A DNA stretch of 64,000 nt, taken from positions 1-64,000 of the forward strand of contig CAVOHV010000006.1 in NCBI GenBank assembly GCA_963695805.1. The letters are read 5' to 3'. How positions within the stretch are numbered: position 1 is the first letter of the stretch; the number at the start of each line of letters is the position of its first letter. The notes under the pieces are model-generated. The model did not search any database. It was not told where the DNA came from and saw only the letters and a list, made by a program, of their open reading frames with translations. Below are positions 1 through 6,769 of this stretch, piece after piece. This DNA comes from DASUPK01 sp963695805. GTDB taxonomy: Bacteria; Actinomycetota; Thermoleophilia; Solirubrobacterales; 70-9. The translations under genes and the position numbers were made by a program.

Positions 1-38
1 ATGGAAAGCAGCGGTCTTCACGCGATACTGCGCGGGCG

Positions 39-464
39 ATGCCGAAGGAGAACGTCGAGATCGTGCGCAACGCTTTCAACGCATTCAATGCATTCATGCG
101 GGGCGAGGGTGCCGAGAAAGCCCTTGCTGCACTCGCCGATTCCGAGTTCGAATACGACTGGCCTGCCGAGAGGGAGTTGCTTAAACCAGACCACGATCGG
201 GGTGTCCCCGAGGTCTTCGCGTTCATCAAGCAAGTGCAAAGCAAGTGGATCGACTTCGTCTGGGAGCCGCTTGAGTTCATTGACGCACCGGGCAATCGCG
301 TCCTCACCACAGTCCGTCAGAGGGCGCGAGACCGAGAGAGCGGGCTGCCAGACGAATCCGAGCTCTTTCAGGTCTTCACGATCCGGGATGGACGAGTGCG
401 CAAACTGGAGTTCTTCAGCCGTCGCGACCAGGCCCTCGAAGCCGCCTTTGGGCTGCGGGACTAG
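39..464 (+). CDS. SnoaL-like / NTF2-like domain protein
   Basis: A 141-residue protein that starts MPKENVEIVRNAF and ends ALEAAFGLRD, the signature ends of the expanded SnoaL-like (NTF2 fold, alpha+beta barrel) family of Thermoleophilia. Family members are small cone-shaped barrels with a central pocket; some are polyketide cyclases or isomerases, but most have no known substrate. The upstream bases (about 18-38, cacgcgatactgcgcgggcg) match those before the SnoaL genes at 2644 and 7210, so the ATG at 39 is well supported. The C-terminus has an inserted Phe relative to its paralogues. The function cannot be named from sequence. Confidence 0.85.
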   Translation: MPKENVEIVRNAFNAFNAFMRGEGAEKALAALADSEFEYDWPAERELLKPDHDRGVPEVFAFIKQVQSKWIDFVWEPLEFIDAPGNRVLTTVRQRARDRESGLPDESELFQVFTIRDGRVRKLEFFSRRDQALEAAFGLRD

Positions 465-494
465 GCCCGTGAATCACGAGCGTAGACTCGGCGC

Positions 495-764
495 ATGCAG
501 ACGTTCGCGGTGACGATCGAGGGCGAGGATCTGGAGCAAGTCCGGATTGCCCTGAATCGCGCATTCATCCCAACTGTCGGGCCTCCGATGGACATCAGGT
601 TCGTCACCGAACCCGTCGAGAAAGCACACGAAGGGCATCGAATGTCAGCGGTGCTCGATGCAGATACGGCCGCAGCGGCAGAGGCCCGAGTGAAGGACCA
701 CTTGCCGGAAGGGGACTACGAAGTCCGTGCTGCTGAGCCGTGGCCCCCGGCGTTGGCGCCCTAG
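495..764 (+). CDS. Small hypothetical protein
   Basis: An 89-residue soluble protein (MQTFAVTIEGEDLEQ...). I do not recognise the family. It has no signal peptide or membrane segment, and its alternating beta/alpha pattern could fit a small ferredoxin-like fold. It starts 30 bases after the preceding SnoaL gene on the same strand and may be co-transcribed. Codon use resembles its neighbours. The ribosome-binding site is weak, so the start is moderately certain. Confidence 0.6.
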   Translation: MQTFAVTIEGEDLEQVRIALNRAFIPTVGPPMDIRFVTEPVEKAHEGHRMSAVLDADTAAAAEARVKDHLPEGDYEVRAAEPWPPALAP

Positions 765-880
765 TTCAGATTCGGATCGCCCTGTCGTAAGCATCCGACC
801 CGCAGAACTGCGGGTATATGGTGCGGCTCGGTGCCCTGGTCCGGAACGAGCAGGGCCAAGTTCGAGGAATGGAGAGAGCG

Positions 881-1168
881 ATGCTTTGGTACTGCCGCTT
901 CGAATGGCAGCCAGGGACCAACGTCCATGAGGTCCGTCAGCGAGTCGTGTCCTCGCACGACGCTGGCCTTAACCAGCCCGAGAAGATCCGCGGCTGGTAC
1001 ACCCTCGCAGGTGGTGGAGCCGGTTTCCTGCTGGTCGAGACCGACGACCCGCGCGAGTTGACGACTCTGCTGCAGCCGTATATGGACCTCATCAACTGGG
1101 ACGTGCACGCCGTCTACGAACAACCGTATGACGAGGCGATTGAGCGTTTCCGCCAGGAGACGGGGTAA
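881..1168 (+). CDS. DUF3303-like small protein
   Basis: A 95-residue protein beginning MLWYCRFEW. The central segment RGWYTLAGGGAGFLLVETDD followed by a YMDLINWDVHAVYE-type end resembles DUF3303 proteins, small dimeric alpha/beta-barrel-like domains of unknown role. The ATG at 881 is preferred over the in-frame ATG at 869 because GGAGAG sits just before it. A second DUF3303-like gene lies at 2209, with the same GxGxxL(V)xxETDD core, so the two look like diverged paralogues in the same accessory zone. Confidence 0.65.
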   Translation: MLWYCRFEWQPGTNVHEVRQRVVSSHDAGLNQPEKIRGWYTLAGGGAGFLLVETDDPRELTTLLQPYMDLINWDVHAVYEQPYDEAIERFRQETG

Positions 1169-1226
1169 GGCGCGGCAGCGCCGGTGGCTGCTCGCGGAAC
1201 ACAGCCGGCCCCGCTGAGCCGATCGC

Positions 1227-1457
1227 CTAGTCCTTGCTTTCTGATTCGGTCACGACGCGATAGCTGATCGCGAGGGCGGCGATCAAGACAACGCCGACCG
1301 CAATCAGTCCGCCCCAGCCGCCGAGGAAAACGAACGCCAACGTGATGACAAGGAGGGCCACAGCTATGCCCAGAACGAGGGGGATGCCGATCAGGTCCGA
1401 GTCCGGCGGTGGCCCCCACCGGGACTTCCGCTGATCCTGCTCGGGAGACCCCTCCAT
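1227..1457 (-). CDS. Small two-helix membrane protein
   Basis: A 76-residue protein with a polar N-terminus rich in Pro and charged residues (1-20), then two hydrophobic helices (about 24-46 and 48-66) and a short charged tail ESESKD. It looks like an integral membrane protein with both ends on the same side. The family is not recognised. It lies opposite in strand to its neighbours and stands alone. It could be a real small membrane protein or a remnant. Confidence 0.5.
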   Translation of the reverse strand: MEGSPEQDQRKSRWGPPPDSDLIGIPLVLGIAVALLVITLAFVFLGGWGGLIAVGVVLIAALAISYRVVTESESKD

Positions 1458-1511
1458 CGCGAGCCCAGCCTACAGGCCGTCGTGTACCGCTCCGCCCGAA
1501 CTTCCGAAATA

Positions 1512-1533
1512 GTCGCTTTGGACGAGAAGCAGC
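1512..1533 (+). repeat. Degenerate copy of the SnoaL-end/palindrome boundary repeat
   Basis: The 22 bases match the palindrome found at 3679-3700 with three differences (core TTTGGACGAGAA). The bases just before it (about 1491-1511, ending gaaatag) resemble a decayed SnoaL 3' end (compare ...ctgcgggagtag). This is the most diverged copy of the element in the window. Confidence 0.55.
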
Positions 1534-1605
1534 TACGGGTGATAGGACTGACTTAGCCCCCGGTGCCGTCGAAGGTGGCCGTGCCGGGCTGGCCGAAGTA
1601 TTGAG

Positions 1606-1637
1606 AGGCCCCCCGGGTCTAGCTGGCGCGGGGGCTT
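1606..1637 (+). terminator. Possible hairpin terminator
   Basis: AGGCCCCC at 1606-1613 is complementary to GGGGGCTT at 1630-1637, giving a strong GC hairpin followed by cttcttcg. There is no run of T, so it is only a candidate. It lies in a stretch without a clear gene (1458-1678). Confidence 0.3.
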
Positions 1638-1678
1638 CTTCGACTAACAGGCTGGGGGGATGAAGGGGGAGCGGATTT

Positions 1679-1882
1679 GTGAGTGTCGAATCCGAACCTA
1701 TGGACGAACGCAGCGAGCGCATCGAGCAGCGCTTCGAGTGGCCGATGGTGATCGCCGCCCTGCTCGTGATCCCAGTGATCTGGATGACCCCGAAGCTTGG
1801 TTCTTCTTCGGGTGGGCCGAGCGGCGTCCCGACGATCCCGACCAGAACTAGACTCAGCCAATGGCGGCGGTCATCTCCCTGA
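1679..1882 (+). pseudogene. Short ORF, possible N-terminal remnant of an ion-channel-like membrane protein
   Basis: A 67-residue frame from GTG 1679 contains MDERSERIEQRF followed by a hydrophobic stretch, EWPMVIAALLVIPVIW. This resembles the N-terminal region and first helix of actinobacterial voltage-gated-channel-like proteins. After this single helix the frame turns into low-complexity Ser/Gly/Pro/Thr and ends inside the next gene. I read it as a truncated remnant. It could also be a non-coding shadow. Confidence 0.3.
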
Positions 1883-2106
1883 GGTCCGAGACTCCCAAGG
1901 GCCGCGAGATCCTCGATGAACTTGAGAAGCGCACCGAGATGAAGCCGACGGAGGTCATCGACGACGGCAGCCGCCGCTACTACCTGAGCGCCACCGATGC
2001 CGACGTCGACGCCCTCGACCCGATGCTCGACAAGATCGATCCGAACTGGCGCGACCACATCGAGAACTGGCGCGGCGAACGTCGGAACTACCCACCCGTC
2101 GACTGA
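1861..2106 (+). CDS. Small hypothetical protein
   Basis: An 81-residue, highly charged soluble protein (MAAVISLRSETPKGREILDELEKR...). It has a predicted amphipathic helix around residues 12-28 and an acidic Asp-rich middle (DADVDALDPMLDKIDP). The family is not recognised. The charged, non-repetitive composition and normal third-position GC favour a real gene. It overlaps the end of the remnant ORF before it. Confidence 0.5.
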   Translation: MAAVISLRSETPKGREILDELEKRTEMKPTEVIDDGSRRYYLSATDADVDALDPMLDKIDPNWRDHIENWRGERRNYPPVD

Positions 2107-2208
2107 ACCAGAACCGGTGGGCAACACCGATGCCGACCACCCGATTATGGGAGGAGACTCGACATATTCGCTCCCCGTTGAAGGGCGCAAAATGTCGGAG
2201 GTGGTCCC

Positions 2209-2484
2209 ATGATTCTCGTCACGACGTACAAACTCAAGCCGTTCCTCAGCGAAGAGGAGACCAGGGAGGTGCTGGACGTTTTCGCCAAAGAGGGCGCGGG
2301 GCCCGGCGCCACAGCGCACTACGTGGCTGCCGACGGCGGCCACGGTTTGGTGATCTCCGAGACCGATGATGTGGAGGGCGCGTATCGGAACATTCTGAAT
2401 TACACGCAGTGGGTCGAGTACGAAACCAAGGTGATGCTGACGGTTGAGCAGGCCGTGCCGCTCATCGCGGACTCGATTTCTTGA
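2209..2484 (+). CDS. DUF3303-like small protein
   Basis: A 91-residue protein, MILVTTYKLKPFLSEEE..., with the core HGLVISETDDVEGAYRNILNY and a C-terminal EYETKVMLTVEQAVPLI. It resembles DUF3303 proteins (dimeric ferredoxin-like barrel, unknown role) and is a diverged paralogue of the gene at 881. GGAGGT lies about 7 bases before the ATG, which fixes the start. A strong stem-loop follows at 2497-2530. Confidence 0.7.
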   Translation: MILVTTYKLKPFLSEEETREVLDVFAKEGAGPGATAHYVAADGGHGLVISETDDVEGAYRNILNYTQWVEYETKVMLTVEQAVPLIADSIS

Positions 2485-2496
2485 CCTAAGCCCTTG

Positions 2497-2530
2497 ACGC
2501 CCTGGTGCGTGTAGTGGCCCACCAGGGCGT
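2497..2530 (+). terminator. Stem-loop terminator-like hairpin
   Basis: acgccctggtg (2497-2507) and caccagggcgt (2520-2530) form a perfect 11-bp stem with a 12-base loop, 12 bases after the stop of the DUF3303-like gene. A T6 run lies 13 bases further on. It probably ends that transcript. Confidence 0.55.
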
Positions 2531-2643
2531 TAAAGGAGGCGGTTTTTTGATGTGGCTCAACGAACAGACCGCCGAGCAGCGCGGCTGGCAAAAACGCCGA
2601 ACAGAGGATCTCGTTCGCTATAGCGCGAGATACTGCGCGGACG

Positions 2644-3081
2644 ATGTCGGAGGAGAACGTCGAGCTGCTCACGGGCATCTTCAGCGCCTACGAGGGCCTC
2701 GACCTGGTCGCGTTCACGCGCGACACGGACCCGGCCGACCTGCGGGCCCTCTACGAAGCCATTTATCACCCTGACATCGAGATCATCTGGGTGGACACGA
2801 GCCCTGATTCCGGCCCCTTCCACGGCATCGACGAAGCGATACGGGCATTCGACGAGTGGCTGGAGTCCTTCGAGGAGTTCTCCATGCGCATGACCGAGTA
2901 TCTCGATGCAGGGGACGAGGTGATCATCACGGCGGTCACGCCCGGCCGCGGCAAGGGCAGCGGAGCACAGGTCGAGATGACGGTCTACTGGCTGGTCGCG
3001 GTCAAGGACGGCAAGATCGCGAGGGTGCGCGAGTACTCGACGAAAGCCGGTGCCCTCGAAGCCGCCGGGCTGTCGGAATAG
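2644..3081 (+). CDS. SnoaL-like / NTF2-like domain protein
   Basis: A 145-residue SnoaL-like protein, MSEENVELLTGIFSAYEGLD... to GALEAAGLSE. It shares family hallmarks: N-terminal helix, HPDIEIIW strand, a FHGIDEAIRAFDEW helix and the closing YSTKAGALEAAGLSE helix. The substrate is unknown. The bases before the ATG (cgcgagatactgcgcggacg) are nearly the same as at 18-38. Three bases after its stop a second copy of the family start (ATG TCG GAG GAG AAC) opens, but that copy is broken. Confidence 0.88.
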   Translation: MSEENVELLTGIFSAYEGLDLVAFTRDTDPADLRALYEAIYHPDIEIIWVDTSPDSGPFHGIDEAIRAFDEWLESFEEFSMRMTEYLDAGDEVIITAVTPGRGKGSGAQVEMTVYWLVAVKDGKIARVREYSTKAGALEAAGLSE

Positions 3082-3084
3082 GCG

Positions 3085-3180
3085 ATGTCGGAGGAGAACG
3101 TGGAGGTCGTCTTGAGGGGGTCGAGGCCCGCGAGTACACGACGCGAGACGAGGGTTTGAAGCCGCCGCGCTACCGGAGTA
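3085..3180 (+). pseudogene. Internally deleted SnoaL-like gene remnant
   Basis: The sequence starts with a perfect family N-terminus (MSEENVEVV) at about 3085. It then jumps, out of frame, to the family C-terminal region (EAREYTTRDEGL in the +1 frame) and ends with a decayed ctaccggagtag. Roughly 300 bases of the normal core are missing. It is best explained as a deletion derivative formed between repeats within the family. Confidence 0.7.
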
Positions 3181-3221
3181 GCGTCGAGGCATGACTTGCA
3201 AGCCGCGCCAAGAAGGAGACA

Positions 3222-3638
3222 ATGTTCGACACGATCGTATTGGCCTTGGACGGGTCAGACGAAGCGCGGAACGCGATCCCCGTCGCGACTGAGTTGGCCG
3301 AGAAGGAGGAGGCGAAGCTCGTGATTGCTCACGTGCTGCAATACCCGGCCGCGAAGGGCGGGGAGGTTCCGCCCCCGGGCCAGGATGAGATCCGCGCTGA
3401 GATCAAGCAACAGGCCGAGGACCTGTCCACGCGAGGCATCCCGGTCGAGGTCGAATTCGCCGACGCCGTCCTGGGTGGACCGGCCCATGCGATCGTCGAC
3501 ATCGCCGATCGCACCGGCGCCGACCTCATCGTGACCGGCACTCGCGGACGCACGTCGGTTGCAGGCGTGCTGCTCGGCAGCGTGACCCACCGCCTCTTGC
3601 ATATCGCGAAGCGCCCGGTCCTAGCGGTGCCCGCCTAG
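3222..3638 (+). CDS. Universal stress protein, UspA family
   Basis: A 138-residue single-domain Usp protein. The N-terminal strand MFDTIVLALDGSDEA carries the conserved Asp, and the ATP-binding loop G-x2-G-x9-G-S is visible near residues 106-120 (GTRGRTSVAGVLLGSV), so it should belong to the ATP-binding type. These cytoplasmic dimers help cells survive starvation and oxidative stress. AAGGAGA lies just before the ATG. Six bases after the stop begins a SnoaL 3' end plus palindrome, so the gene sits between boundary repeats. Confidence 0.92.
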   Translation: MFDTIVLALDGSDEARNAIPVATELAEKEEAKLVIAHVLQYPAAKGGEVPPPGQDEIRAEIKQQAEDLSTRGIPVEVEFADAVLGGPAHAIVDIADRTGADLIVTGTRGRTSVAGVLLGSVTHRLLHIAKRPVLAVPA

Positions 3639-3643
3639 GCTGA

Positions 3644-3700
3644 GAGGAAGCCCTCGAAGCCGCCGGGCTGCGGGAGTAGCTGCTTTGGACGAAAAGCAGC
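3644..3700 (+). repeat. Boundary repeat: orphan SnoaL 3' end plus 22-bp palindrome
   Basis: Bases 3644-3679 encode the orphan family tail EEALEAAGLRE and a TAG stop, with no gene in front of it. The stop overlaps the perfect palindrome 3679-3700 (arms GCTGCTTT and AAAGCAGC, loop GGACGA). This is the best-preserved copy of the element in the window. Confidence 0.85.
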
Positions 3701-3842
3701 GGTCCGCAGGGTTGCGGCGGAAGGGTCACTGAGAGAGTGCCGCGTGGAGAAGTACGTACCTCAGATGCGGCCGACCCCGGACGCGGCGGAGACGCGACTA
3801 GCCCGCGTCCGGGGTGGCGGAACCCTGGCCGGGCCGCGCCGG

Positions 3843-3959
3843 CTAGTAGGCGCCGCCCGGGCTACGACCGCCGCCGGAGGCGACGAGAGCTATCACGGCG
3901 ATCGCCGCGACCACCGCAAGAACTCCGATTGCGGCCGTCGTGCCTACCGACCGCCGCCC
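3843..3959 (-). CDS. Possible very small membrane peptide
   Basis: On the minus strand a frame ends with a 20-residue hydrophobic helix (TTAAIGVLAVVAAIAVIALV) and a Gly-rich tail ASGGGRSPGGAY. It could be a short membrane peptide. The upstream part of the frame is Arg/Pro-rich and looks non-coding, and no start is well supported. The rest of 3701-4066 shows no gene I can support. Confidence 0.25.
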   Translation of the reverse strand, partial: GRRSVGTTAAIGVLAVVAAIAVIALVASGGGRSPGGAY

Positions 3960-4066
3960 TACCGGCCGGCGGCAACACTCTGCTCGCGGGAACCGCGTGA
4001 CGGCCGCTCTCGGTGGAGTGCTTGCGGGACGAGCGCTCGACCGCACTTGCCCGTCACACTGGCCCG

Positions 4067-4861
4067 ATGGCGATCCTTCATGTGACCGGGGCTGGTGGGG
4101 CCACGGTTAGCGCGATCGATGAGGGGGAGGGGCCGGCGATTCTAATCGTTCACCCCGGGGGTAGCGACGCGTCGTCCTGGACCAACGTCGCCCGTTGGCT
4201 CAGGGGCGAATTTCGGATCGTGCGCCTCCAGCGACGCATCTACGCGTCCGAGGCGCCGATCGCGTTGCCGCACGCGATGGCGACCGAGGCGGTCGACGTG
4301 GTCGCCGTCGCTGGCCAGCTCTCGCGGCCGCTTCTGGTCGGGCATTCCTCAGGAGCCGTGGCCGCGCTCGAGGCGGCGCTCGCGTCGCCGGCGGCGTTCG
4401 CCGCGATGGTCTTGTACGAGCCGGCGCTTGGGACCCGGTCGCCGATTGCGGGTGAGGCCGGGGCGCGAGCCCGGGTTGCGCTGGACGCCGGCGACCCGGT
4501 CGAGGCGATGGAGATCCATATGCGCGAGATCGTCAGGATGCCGGCGGCGGACGTCAGGGCGATGTTCGCGATTCCCGAGGCGCGTGCGCAGTTCGCGCGG
4601 TTCGCCGCCGCGCAGATCGCCGACAACGAGGCGCTCGACGCGCTCGGCGTCGGCATCGATCGATACGCCGCCCTCGAGCTGCCAACGGTCCTGGTCGAGG
4701 GCGAGCGCAGCCCGGCGCATCTGAGGGAGCGACTCGCGGACCTCGCCGCGACACTTCCGTGCGTCGAGCGAATCGTGACGCTCGCCGGCGAAGGCCACAC
4801 TGCGAACCTGACCGCACCGGACAGGCTTGCGGACGTCATACGGGCGTGCGCGCCTCACTGA
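4067..4861 (+). CDS. Alpha/beta hydrolase
   Basis: A 264-residue alpha/beta-hydrolase-fold protein. It shows the oxyanion-region motif HPGGSD near residue 29, the nucleophile elbow GHSSG (Ser94), and a C-terminal GEGHTAN with the likely catalytic His. The fold covers esterases, haloperoxidases and C-C hydrolases, so the substrate cannot be named. Start: ATG 4067 gives the normal MAILHVTGAGG beginning; the longer upstream frame is Arg/Thr-rich and unlikely. It lies between two boundary repeats (3644-3700 and 4938-4986), like a cassette. Confidence 0.88.
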   Translation: MAILHVTGAGGATVSAIDEGEGPAILIVHPGGSDASSWTNVARWLRGEFRIVRLQRRIYASEAPIALPHAMATEAVDVVAVAGQLSRPLLVGHSSGAVAALEAALASPAAFAAMVLYEPALGTRSPIAGEAGARARVALDAGDPVEAMEIHMREIVRMPAADVRAMFAIPEARAQFARFAAAQIADNEALDALGVGIDRYAALELPTVLVEGERSPAHLRERLADLAATLPCVERIVTLAGEGHTANLTAPDRLADVIRACAPH

Positions 4862-4937
4862 AATCGCCGCCTGGCCCTCGCATCCGGGTTCGCGGCGGGA
4901 AAGCGACCTACCTCGATGCCCGCAAGAACGGCGAGGA

Positions 4938-4986
4938 TGGCCCTCGAAGCCGCCGGCTGTCGGAGTAGTGCTCTGGACGAAAAGCA
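4938..4986 (+). repeat. Boundary repeat: decayed SnoaL 3' end plus palindrome
   Basis: Bases 4938-4968 match a SnoaL 3' end with one base lost (ggccctcgaagccgccggct...). Bases 4969-4986 are the inner palindrome TGCTCTGGACGAAAAGCA. It lies 30 bases before the recombinase start. A copy in the opposite orientation follows the recombinase. Confidence 0.8.
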
Positions 4987-5016
4987 TCTCCTCCGTACCC
5001 GACCACGGAGGAAGGC

Positions 5017-5697
5017 ATGCTCGAGCTCAGAGATCACGTCGCCAGCAAATCAAACCAGGTCCTCGCCAGACGGCGACCCGGGAACAAAGGCCGTCGTTAT
5101 CCGGCTGATCCGCCGCGGGTCGAAGAGATCGTCGGGGTCATGAGGCAGGCCGGAACCGATCTATACGGGCGCCGGCTGCGCGGACTGATCATCGTGCTCT
5201 GGCGAGCAGGCCTTCGGATTTCGGAGGCGCTCGCCCTGACCGAATCGGATTTGGAGGTCAGCCGTGGGTCGGTGCTCGTCCGCCGAGGTAAAGGCGGACG
5301 CCGCCGGGAGGTCGGGATGGACGAGTGGGCTTGGGATCAGCTGCGTCCCTGGCTCGAGGCGCGGATCTCCTTCCCGGTGGGGCCGCTCTTCTGCGTGATC
5401 AACGGGCCAACCTGTGGCGGGCCCTGGTCACACTCGCAGGTGCGAATTGCACTTCGACGCACCGCTGCCCAGGCCGGCATACGACGGCGTTTTGCTCCAC
5501 ACCAGCTGCGCCACGCCCACGCTGTCGAGATGGCCAGAGAGGGCGTCCCACTGAACGTCATCCAGCGTCAGCTGGGACATGCGAACCTTGGCGTGACTTC
5601 GATCTACCTGCAGGGCATCGATAGCGGCGAGATCATCGAGACGGTCCGCACACGCCGCGCTCCGGTGATCCCGGCCGGCGCGGCGCTGGCTCGCTAG
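5017..5697 (+). CDS. Tyrosine recombinase / phage-integrase family, short form
   Basis: A 226-residue tyrosine recombinase. The full catalytic set is visible: Arg67 (AGLRISEAL), Lys92 (RRGKGGR), His162 and Arg165 (HQLRHAHAV), His188 (QLGHANLG) and the nucleophile Tyr197 (TSIYLQG). The enzyme should cut and rejoin DNA through a 3'-phosphotyrosine. The N-terminal DNA-binding domain is much reduced compared with XerC/XerD (about 300 residues). GGAGG precedes the ATG. The gene is tightly framed by inverted copies of the boundary repeat, 30 bases upstream and directly after the stop, which suggests that they are its substrate or its mobile unit. Confidence 0.92.
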   Translation: MLELRDHVASKSNQVLARRRPGNKGRRYPADPPRVEEIVGVMRQAGTDLYGRRLRGLIIVLWRAGLRISEALALTESDLEVSRGSVLVRRGKGGRRREVGMDEWAWDQLRPWLEARISFPVGPLFCVINGPTCGGPWSHSQVRIALRRTAAQAGIRRRFAPHQLRHAHAVEMAREGVPLNVIQRQLGHANLGVTSIYLQGIDSGEIIETVRTRRAPVIPAGAALAR

Positions 5698-5755
5698 TGC
5701 TTTTTGTCCTAAGCGGTAGTTCTGGCCTACTCCCGCAGCCCGGCGGCTTTGAGGG
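5698..5755 (-). repeat. Boundary repeat, inverted copy
   Basis: In the minus direction: the SnoaL 3' end (5727-5755, tail of the intact gene at 5727-6137), a 9-base spacer, then a degenerate palindrome that ends directly at the recombinase stop codon. With 4938-4986 it forms an inverted pair around the recombinase. Confidence 0.75.
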
Positions 5756-6137
5756 CCGCGTGAACCTCGTCCCTACCAAAGGCGAGCACTTCGATTCGCA
5801 GGAATTTCCCGCTACGGATCTTGTACGAGACAAGGGAGTCACCCTCAAGCCGAGCATCGCTGCCGGGCATCCGACGAGAGATACGTCCCAAGGCGATCAC
5901 CTCTTCGCCGCGATCGTAGATCCGGTCGATTTCCCAACGCCCATCCGTCAGCAACTCCCATTGCGCTCGCATCACCGCGGCAATTTCGTCCCTGCCACGC
6001 CTCGTGCCCGGCTCGATAGCCGACGGGGAGTTGACGTATTCGCCTTCGGGATCGCCGAGGGCGAGCAGGTCCTCGATGTCCCGGCGGTTCCAAGCATCGA
6101 TCGCTCGACGCACGATCTCGACGTTCTCCTGCGACAT
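5727..6137 (-). CDS. SnoaL-like / NTF2-like domain protein
   Basis: A 136-residue SnoaL-like protein, MSQENVEIVRRAIDAWNRRD... to HAALKAAGLRE. The NTF2-fold pattern is complete: N-terminal helices, DPEGEYVNSPSAIEPG, a RGRDEIAAVMRAQWE helix, then the barrel strands around VIALGRISRRMPGS. The ligand is unknown. It is the first of three SnoaL genes in a minus-strand run. A decayed SnoaL 3' end (6139-6165) lies directly before its start, showing that another copy once stood there. Confidence 0.9.
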   Translation of the reverse strand: MSQENVEIVRRAIDAWNRRDIEDLLALGDPEGEYVNSPSAIEPGTRRGRDEIAAVMRAQWELLTDGRWEIDRIYDRGEEVIALGRISRRMPGSDARLEGDSLVSYKIRSGKFLRIEVLAFGRDEVHAALKAAGLRE

Positions 6138-6138
6138 C

Positions 6139-6165
6139 GCCTACTCCGACAGCCGGCGGTTCGAG
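6139..6165 (-). pseudogene. Orphan SnoaL 3' end
   Basis: The minus strand reads a decayed version of the family end (atcctcgaaccgccgg...ggagtag) followed by GCG and the ATG of the next SnoaL gene, the same stop-GCG-ATG junction found between intact tandem copies at 6766-6770. Only about 27 bases of the lost copy remain. Confidence 0.6.
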
Positions 6166-6171
6166 GATGTC

Positions 6172-6342
6172 TCAGTACCACTTGCCCCTGGCGAAGCCTC
6201 CGAAGGCGATCAGTCCGATCAGCACGATGACCAGCCCGATCACGAGGCTCCAGAACAGCGCCACCACGATCCCGATGATGACGAGGATGCCTCCCAGGGA
6301 GATACCGCCAATGCCGCCGCCGCGACGTTCCGGTGTGGCCAT
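6172..6342 (-). CDS. Small DUF-type membrane protein
   Basis: A 56-residue protein (MATPERRGGGIGG...FARGKWY). A Gly-rich start is followed by two hydrophobic helices (about 14-31 and 33-47) and a basic, aromatic end. GGAGG lies 7 bases before the ATG (minus strand), which supports a real gene despite its size. It is a small two-helix inner-membrane protein of unknown role. It sits between SnoaL genes on the same strand. Confidence 0.65.
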   Translation of the reverse strand: MATPERRGGGIGGISLGGILVIIGIVVALFWSLVIGLVIVLIGLIAFGGFARGKWY

Positions 6343-6373
6343 TGTTGCCTCCGTTCTAGGGGATGCGGCGAGC

Positions 6374-6766
6374 CTACTCCGACAGCCCGGCGGCTTCGAG
6401 GGCTTCCTGGTGAACCCAGAAGTACTCGGCCATCACAGCCTTACCTCTTCTGAATGTCAGGACCAGGCTGTACTCCATCTGCCCCTCGAGTCCCGAGTGT
6501 TCGCCGGTCATGTGCGTTCGCACTCGCACAACGACGCAGTCACCGGCATCGATCGGATCGTCGATCACCGAGTCGTGGCCCACCGTCTCCGCAATTGCCT
6601 CATAGAAGGAGCGCACTGCGTCCTTTCCATAAACGACGCGTTCCGGCCAGCCCTCGGCGGTTCGGATGATCTGGTCGTCGTCGGAGAAGTCCATAAACGC
6701 TTCGAAGTCGCCCCGGTTCCAGTACTCGAACCCCTTGCGCACAATCTCAACGTTCTCCTTCGACAT
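6374..6766 (-). CDS. SnoaL-like / NTF2-like domain protein
   Basis: A 130-residue SnoaL-like protein, MSKENVEIVRKGFEYWNRGDFEAFMDF... to HQEALEAAGLSE. It has the complete short-form NTF2 fold, with the pocket-lining segments GKDAVRSFYEAI and DAGDCVVVRVRTHMTG. Its start is three bases after the stop of the upstream SnoaL gene, so the two are surely co-transcribed. The core is only distantly similar to its neighbour, while both ends are almost the same at DNA level. Confidence 0.9.
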   Translation of the reverse strand: MSKENVEIVRKGFEYWNRGDFEAFMDFSDDDQIIRTAEGWPERVVYGKDAVRSFYEAIAETVGHDSVIDDPIDAGDCVVVRVRTHMTGEHSGLEGQMEYSLVLTFRRGKAVMAEYFWVHQEALEAAGLSE

Positions 6767-6769
6767 CGC

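Noticed and set aside
1114..2343. A 409-codon open frame on the minus strand
   Set aside because: It covers several better-supported small genes on both strands, is low-complexity Arg/Ser/Pro-rich and matches no family. High-GC DNA gives many such frames.
3737..4046. Plus-strand coding frames between the UspA gene and the hydrolase
   Set aside because: Arg/Pro/Ser-rich translations without family features or ribosome-binding sites; only the short minus-strand hydrophobic frame merits low-confidence mention.
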